Source of the DNA: Cognatiyoonia sp965661665
GTDB lineage: Bacteria > Pseudomonadota > Alphaproteobacteria > Rhodobacterales > Rhodobacteraceae
Assembly (NCBI RefSeq): GCF_965661665.1
Contig: NZ_CBFIEO010000002.1
Span: 62,001-126,000 of the forward strand
DNA: 64,000 bases
Direction of reading: 5' to 3'
In this document: positions 60,179 through 64,000 of the stretch, piece by piece
Position numbering within the stretch: position 1 is the first letter of the stretch
Layout: each line of letters begins with the position of its first letter
Notes under the pieces: model-generated
Seen by the model: only the letters and a program-made list of their open reading frames with translations
Told to the model about the DNA's origin: nothing
Databases searched by the model: none
Program-made: the position numbers and the translations under genes

Positions 60179-61093
60179 TTACGCGCGGGGGTGCGATTTG
60201 TCGTATACGTCCATCAGTCTGGCAGTGTCCACGGCGGTGTAGGCTTGCGTCGTGGAGAGGGAGGCGTGGCCCAAAAGCGCCTGAATATAGCGCAGATCGC
60301 CACCCGCGCTGAGAAGGTGCGTGGCGAATGAGTGGCGGAGCGCGTGCGGTGTCGCGGTGGAGGGCAGGCCCATTTGCGTTCGCACAATGGCCATAACCTT
60401 TTGAATGACCCGCGGATTGAGCGCGCCGCCACGGACACCGCGAAAGAGTGGGCTACCCGAGGTGAGGTCATAGGGGCAGAGGGCGACATAGCGTTCCACC
60501 GCCTGACGCGCGGCGTCGATCACGGGGACGATGCGGGTTTTGCCGCCTTTGCCGGTGATCCGAAGCGTAGCGGTCAGGGGCAGGTATTTGCCGGTCAGGC
60601 CCAACGCCTCTGATATCCGTAGACCGCAACCGTAGAGCAGGGTGACGACCGCCTCATCCCGCGCGGCGATCCACGGCTCGTCCGAGGCTTGCTGCACATG
60701 GTCGATGAGGTCATTGGCGGCCTCTTCTGCTAAGGGTCGGGGGAGTTTCTTTTGAAATTTGGGCGCGCGGGTGGAGAGGACGGCAGTGGGTTCAAAACCC
60801 TCCCGCTCTGCCAGCCATCGGTAAAAGGACTTTACAGCGCTTAGGCTGCGGGCGAGGGAGCGCGCGCCTAGGCCACGCCCCCGTTCGTGCGCCATCCAAG
60901 AACGCATGTCGCTGACGCTGACTTTGGTGATGGGGCCCAGACCTTGCGCTTCGCCTTTGTGTTGCTGCATGAAGGCAAGAAAGCCCAGAACATCGGTTTG
61001 ATAGGCGGTGCGGGTATTCTCCGAGGTCGCGGCGAGCGCTTTTTGGGCATCGAGCCATTTGGCCAGAGCGTCCGTCAGCGCGGGGGAAATCAT
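60179..61093 (-). CDS. xerC: Tyrosine recombinase XerC
   Basis: A 304-residue site-specific recombinase that resolves chromosome dimers at dif together with XerD. The N-terminal SAM-like core-binding domain spans about residues 10-95. The catalytic set is Arg in GCGLRISEAL, Lys in ITGKGGKTR, H-x-x-R in HALRHSFATHLL, His in LGHASLSTTQ and Tyr in AYTAVD. The ATG at 61093 is chosen for its ATGA overlap with the DUF484 stop, the usual pairing in proteobacteria. It is a chromosomal housekeeping gene, not an integrase of a mobile element. Confidence 0.94.
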   Translation of the reverse strand: MISPALTDALAKWLDAQKALAATSENTRTAYQTDVLGFLAFMQQHKGEAQGLGPITKVSVSDMRSWMAHERGRGLGARSLARSLSAVKSFYRWLAEREGFEPTAVLSTRAPKFQKKLPRPLAEEAANDLIDHVQQASDEPWIAARDEAVVTLLYGCGLRISEALGLTGKYLPLTATLRITGKGGKTRIVPVIDAARQAVERYVALCPYDLTSGSPLFRGVRGGALNPRVIQKVMAIVRTQMGLPSTATPHALRHSFATHLLSAGGDLRYIQALLGHASLSTTQAYTAVDTARLMDVYDKSHPRA

Positions 61094-61791
61094 CCCAGCC
61101 ACCGCCGCATTGCGCGCTCAAAGACGCCCGCGAAGAAGGTCATCAGGTCGGCGCCTTGTTGCGGAGTGAAGAGGTGCGGGTCTTCCGAGCCCAAGAGTAA
61201 CATACCAGGCAGGCGACCGTCGCCGAAATCGAGCTTCAGGCAAGCTTCTGACCGAACGTAGGCGGCTTTCTCGCCGTAGATATCCTCCCCATCGGCGCGG
61301 GTCTGGCGCAGGGTGACTTGGCGCACGGGCATATCGCGGCCACGGGTGGCGTATGTGTCGACGAAGCCTGTTTCTTTCATCACAAGGACGGTGTCCATGT
61401 GACCGGTGCTGGCGTCATCCTCATCCGTTTCCAGAACGAGGCGGACGACATCGACGCGCAGGGTGTCGGCGACGTCATGGGAGAGATCATGGAGGAAATC
61501 GTCGAATTTTGTCGCGTCAAGCAGCCGCAAAACCGCGCGGTGCACCTGATTTGTGCCGGCCAGATTGTCGTAGGCGGCGGCGATAACAGAGCGATGCGTA
61601 TCTTCCAGACGGTCAAGGCGGGTGGCCAACCGATCCATTGCGATCCCGCGCAAATCCACGATATTGTCTCCCATCGCCTGCTCATTCGCAGTGATGAGCG
61701 CATTCATAACATCTTGGTCTTCAAGGATAACTTCAGGTTCGGAGATGATTTTCTCGCGGATGGTGTTGTCCATGGATGGTGTGTTGGCCAT
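61090..61791 (-). CDS. DUF484-family protein
   Basis: A 233-residue GAF-like protein. IREKIISEPEVILEDQDVMNALI is the conserved N-terminal helix pair, followed by a coiled region and a GAF-fold portion ending FTPQQGADLMTFFAGVFERAMRRWL. The function is unknown, but the family is almost always next to xerC. The start at 61791 (MANTPSM) follows GAGCAGG; an internal ATG at 61773 is an alternative. It is coupled to xerC. Confidence 0.9.
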   Translation of the reverse strand: MANTPSMDNTIREKIISEPEVILEDQDVMNALITANEQAMGDNIVDLRGIAMDRLATRLDRLEDTHRSVIAAAYDNLAGTNQVHRAVLRLLDATKFDDFLHDLSHDVADTLRVDVVRLVLETDEDDASTGHMDTVLVMKETGFVDTYATRGRDMPVRQVTLRQTRADGEDIYGEKAAYVRSEACLKLDFGDGRLPGMLLLGSEDPHLFTPQQGADLMTFFAGVFERAMRRWLG

Positions 61792-61909
61792 GTGCCTGCT
61801 CTTTGTCGTTTTGGCTAGTGTAGCAGACCGATTCCGCTGATGCTGCACCTATGTTTGCAGAGTGACAAAGAATGGTGGCGCAACTGTGACCTTGAGGTCG
61901 CGGATCGGC

Positions 61910-62246
61910 CTAAGGCTTACGTGCGACGGTGAAAAGACGTGGGGCCATGCCGCGTTGCAGTAGGGTTTCGACTATTTCGAAACCGGCGGCTGTGATTTGA
62001 CCCAAGAACTGCTTTTCAGAGAGCCAGACAACATAGGGGGCCTTGCCCACGGCACGCATGGCAAACAGCGCTGGCCCTAAGAACCATGTGCCGTCTTCGG
62101 CAGCGCAGTTTTTGCGATGAAGAGACCGCCGGAGGGCAGTGCGTCGTAGATCTGCTGGATGTGGTGGTCAACGTTGGGGACAAGGTGCAGAAGGTTGAGT
62201 GCGATCACCACGTCTTGATGCGGGCCGATGGGCGCGTCAGCGTAGG
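61910..62246 (-). pseudogene. C-terminal remnant of a class I SAM-dependent methyltransferase
   Basis: From 62246 leftward: VAYADAPIGPHQDVVIALNL, then LHLVPNV and SGGLFIAKT. The frame breaks near 62101-62115. In another frame CAAEDGTWFLGPALFAM, VGKAPYVVWLSEKQFLG, AAGFEIVETLLQRG and RLFTVARKP follow to the stop at 61910. These match the second half of methyltransferases found divergent from LysR genes in this group (F-I-x-K-T-P-C; A-A-G-F-E-I-V-E-T). The SAM-binding N-terminal half is gone. Confidence 0.75.
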
Positions 62247-62874
62247 CGACTTCGTCACGGATATTTTTGCGCAGTTGGTGATGCCTGCGGTGGTGATTGA
62301 GATGAAACGTCGCGCGCCGCAGGTGCGGATTGATGTGCTGGCGTCAAATTTGCTGTCGGATTTGTAGCGGCGGGAGGCGGATATTGCCATTCGCCATGTG
62401 GTGCCGACCCAGCCTGAATTGATTGCGCGCAAGGTGCGGGACGGGCATGGGCGGCTTTACGCCAGCTGCGCCTATATCCTCGCGCATGGTCCGTTTGAGA
62501 CGGCGGAGGACCTGAAACTTGCCGATTTTGTCGGCGCGGGTGGCGATGAGACGGAGATGTTGCAAGCGATCCGCAGCTTTGGCGTGGATATCGCGCCGGA
62601 GCATCTTTGCGTGATGTCAGACAGCGATATTGGCGCGTGGGAGATGGTCAGCGGGGGACTGGGGGTGATGCCGATGTTGGAGGAATTGGCGGTGGGCTGT
62701 CCTGATATGCAGGTTTTACTGCTGGACGCGCCGATTTACGAGGTGCCCTATTACCTGACCATGTATCGGGAATTGTGCTCTTCCCGCCGTATCAGGCTGG
62801 TGTTTGATGCGCTGGTAGAGATGCTGTCGGCACCGACCCTCCCCTTTTGGGAGGGGCCTGGGTTTTCGCGGTAG
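62233..62874 (+). pseudogene. C-terminal remnant of a LysR-family regulator with an in-frame stop
   Basis: The effector-binding domain starts with RVSVGDFVTDIFAQLVMPAV and runs to LLSDL. TAG at 62365-62367 interrupts it, then RREADIAIRHVVPTQPELIA continues in the same frame to 62874. R-E-A-D-I-A-I-R is a LysR effector-domain landmark. The DNA-binding domain is missing; the left border coincides with the end of the methyltransferase remnant, so one deletion removed both N-termini. Confidence 0.8.
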
Positions 62875-62875
62875 C

Positions 62876-63529
62876 TTAAAGGATTTTGATGCCTGCTTTT
62901 TTAACGTCGGCCATGAACCCTGCGAGGCCTTTGTCGGTCAGCACGTGATCGGCCATTTTCTTGATAACAGCGGGTGGGGCTGTGGCCACGTCCGCGCCGA
63001 TCTTGGCACATTCGCTCATGTGGTTGGCTGAGCGGATGGAGGCGGCGAGGATCTGTGTCTCAAACCCATAGTTGTCATAGATGTCGCGGATGTCAGCGAT
63101 CAGCTCCACCCCGTCGAGGTTGATGTCGTCCAAGCGGCCGATGAAGGGGCTGATGAACGTGGCACCCGCCTTCGCGGCCAAGAGCGCTTGATTGGCAGAA
63201 AAGCAAAGCGTGACGTTGACCATCGTGCCTTCGTCGCTGAGCGCTTTGCAGGTTTGCAGACCTGCCCATGTGAGCGGCACTTTCACAGCGATGTTGTCAG
63301 CGATTTTTGCCAGTTTACGGCCTTCGGCCAGCATCGTATCAGCGTCGAGTGCCACAACTTCGGCAGAGACGGGGCCGTCAACGATGTCGCAGATTTCCTT
63401 GGTGACTTCGAGGATATCGCGGCCTGATTTTGCGATCAGGGACGGGTTCGTGGTGACGCCATCGACCATTCCCAAAGCATGCAGTTCCTTGATCTGGTCG
63501 ATCTCGGCGGTATCAACAAAAAATTTCAT
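62876..63529 (-). CDS. fsa: Transaldolase-like fructose-6-phosphate aldolase
   Basis: A 217-residue small transaldolase-family enzyme. The N-terminal MKFFVDTAEIDQIKEL and VDGVTTNPSLIAKSG are typical, the Schiff-base Lys is in NIAVKVPLTWAGL, and SPFIGRLDDI and ADVATAPPAVIKKM follow. It either splits fructose 6-phosphate or acts as a short transaldolase; sequence alone cannot decide. It meets the LysR remnant convergently with one base between. Divergent from priA. Confidence 0.92.
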   Translation of the reverse strand: MKFFVDTAEIDQIKELHALGMVDGVTTNPSLIAKSGRDILEVTKEICDIVDGPVSAEVVALDADTMLAEGRKLAKIADNIAVKVPLTWAGLQTCKALSDEGTMVNVTLCFSANQALLAAKAGATFISPFIGRLDDINLDGVELIADIRDIYDNYGFETQILAASIRSANHMSECAKIGADVATAPPAVIKKMADHVLTDKGLAGFMADVKKAGIKIL

Positions 63530-63619
63530 GGGCTTTCTCCAGCGGTGGGTTGGCGTTTGCTTAGGTGTCGTTTACCTCATGGGGGTGACTGCCGAAACCC
63601 CAAATACGCTGGCGCGACC

Positions 63620-64000
63620 ATGAGCGAGATGTTCTTTCACGAGGGCGATCTCGTCGGTGTGTTGACCGCGCAACCACTGGATCGCGTTCTGGATTACAAA
63701 GCGCCTGAGGGCGGTGTGATGTTGGGCGCATTTGTGGAGGTGCCGCTGGGTCCGCGCAAGGTTTTGGGCGTCGTGTGGGGCCAAGGCGTGGGGGATTATG
63801 ACCGCGCCAAGATCCGATCCGTGATCCGCGTTTTGGACGTGGCCCCAATGCGTGAAGAGATGCAGGAGTTTCTGACCCGCGCGGCGGATTACACGCTGAC
63901 ACCGATGTCGGCGATGCTGCGGCTGGCAACCCGTGCGCCGGGCTTGGGCGATTCGCCCTCGATGCGGAAGGTCTACCGGTTGGGCGATGCTGTCCCCGAC
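63620..64000 (+). CDS. priA: Primosomal protein N' (PriA), N-terminal part
   Basis: The first 127 codons run off the window. DLVGVLTAQPLDRVLDYKAP and MLGAFVEVPLGPRKVLGVVW form the 3'-OH-binding domain of the replication-restart helicase PriA, and REEMQEFLTRAADYTLTPMSAMLRLA continues into the winged-helix domain. The helicase motifs lie beyond the edge. The ATG at 63620 is the first good start and fits the family. Confidence 0.9.
   Translation, partial: MSEMFFHEGDLVGVLTAQPLDRVLDYKAPEGGVMLGAFVEVPLGPRKVLGVVWGQGVGDYDRAKIRSVIRVLDVAPMREEMQEFLTRAADYTLTPMSAMLRLATRAPGLGDSPSMRKVYRLGDAVPD

Noticed and set aside
60179..61093. Tyrosine recombinase as an integrase marking a mobile element
   Set aside because: It is XerC by sequence and by coupling to DUF484; no attachment repeats or cargo were seen.
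1..64000. tRNA, rRNA or CRISPR features
   Set aside because: No cloverleaf-like sequence, rRNA segment or regularly spaced direct repeats were recognised on either strand.

Overview
The window looks like chromosomal DNA of a marine alphaproteobacterium of the Roseobacter group (Rhodobacteraceae). The reasons are GC-rich tightly overlapping operons, a DddQ-type cupin DMSP lyase homologue, paired soxBDAG and dimethylglycine-dehydrogenase-like genes, non-pyrrolysine MttB, phosphatidylcholine synthase, DUF1467, DUF484 next to xerC, and a 'CCTCCGGC...TATTTT' dispersed repeat of a kind I remember from Roseobacter genomes. The species cannot be fixed from the sequence alone. I see no rRNA, tRNA, CRISPR array or intact insertion sequence.

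Left part (1-31 kb): methylated-osmolyte and C1 catabolism. A leftward operon (5778 to 167) encodes an RpiR regulator, a Rieske oxygenase with the CntA-type Glu/His metal spacing, a GFA-family protein, an Asp/Glu-racemase-superfamily enzyme, a sulfotransferase-like protein and malonyl-CoA synthetase. The start of a second soxB-like gene lies at the left edge. A rightward operon (5840-14856) diverges from it: DMGDH-like demethylase, MDR dehydrogenase, DddQ-family cupin, two mandelate-racemase-type enolases resembling hydroxyproline-betaine epimerase, a class III aminotransferase, a TIM-barrel isomerase and a GST. A second rightward operon (14968-25729) has another DMGDH-like enzyme, MttB, a TetR regulator, soxBDAG and a further amine oxidase. 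Together these could demethylate or epimerise betaines (and perhaps cleave DMSP or a look-alike) and pass the methyl groups to tetrahydrofolate or release them as formaldehyde. No transporter lies in this 25 kb. A photolyase/cryptochrome closes the block. A leftward aldehyde dehydrogenase, luciferase-like monooxygenase, alpha/beta hydrolase and AA_synth-family operon follows, sharing a LysR box with a divergent LysR gene, and then a BisC-like molybdoenzyme.

Middle (34-41 kb): a FabH2-like ketoacyl synthase and carB flank a small foreign-looking patch. It holds a frameshifted alpha/beta-hydrolase (DUF900) remnant and an AT-rich orphan gene for a tandem MazG-like protein, one repeat degenerate and one intact, each followed by a four-cysteine knuckle. 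This is the best candidate for something undescribed.

Right part (41-64 kb): mostly core genes. These are aspS, mce, an EI24 protein, nitroreductase, paired DUF606 membrane proteins, YghZ-like reductase, NUDIX, two SDRs, rpsD with a structured leader, hisC, tyrC, ileS, ogt, pcs, xerC, DUF484, a transaldolase-like aldolase and the start of priA. Between them are several decaying genes: a frameshifted response regulator, an endonuclease/exonuclease/phosphatase pseudogene, a truncated asd joined to a truncated secreted-protein gene, and a methyltransferase/LysR pair that has lost both N-termini. The region therefore appears to be under active small-scale deletion.
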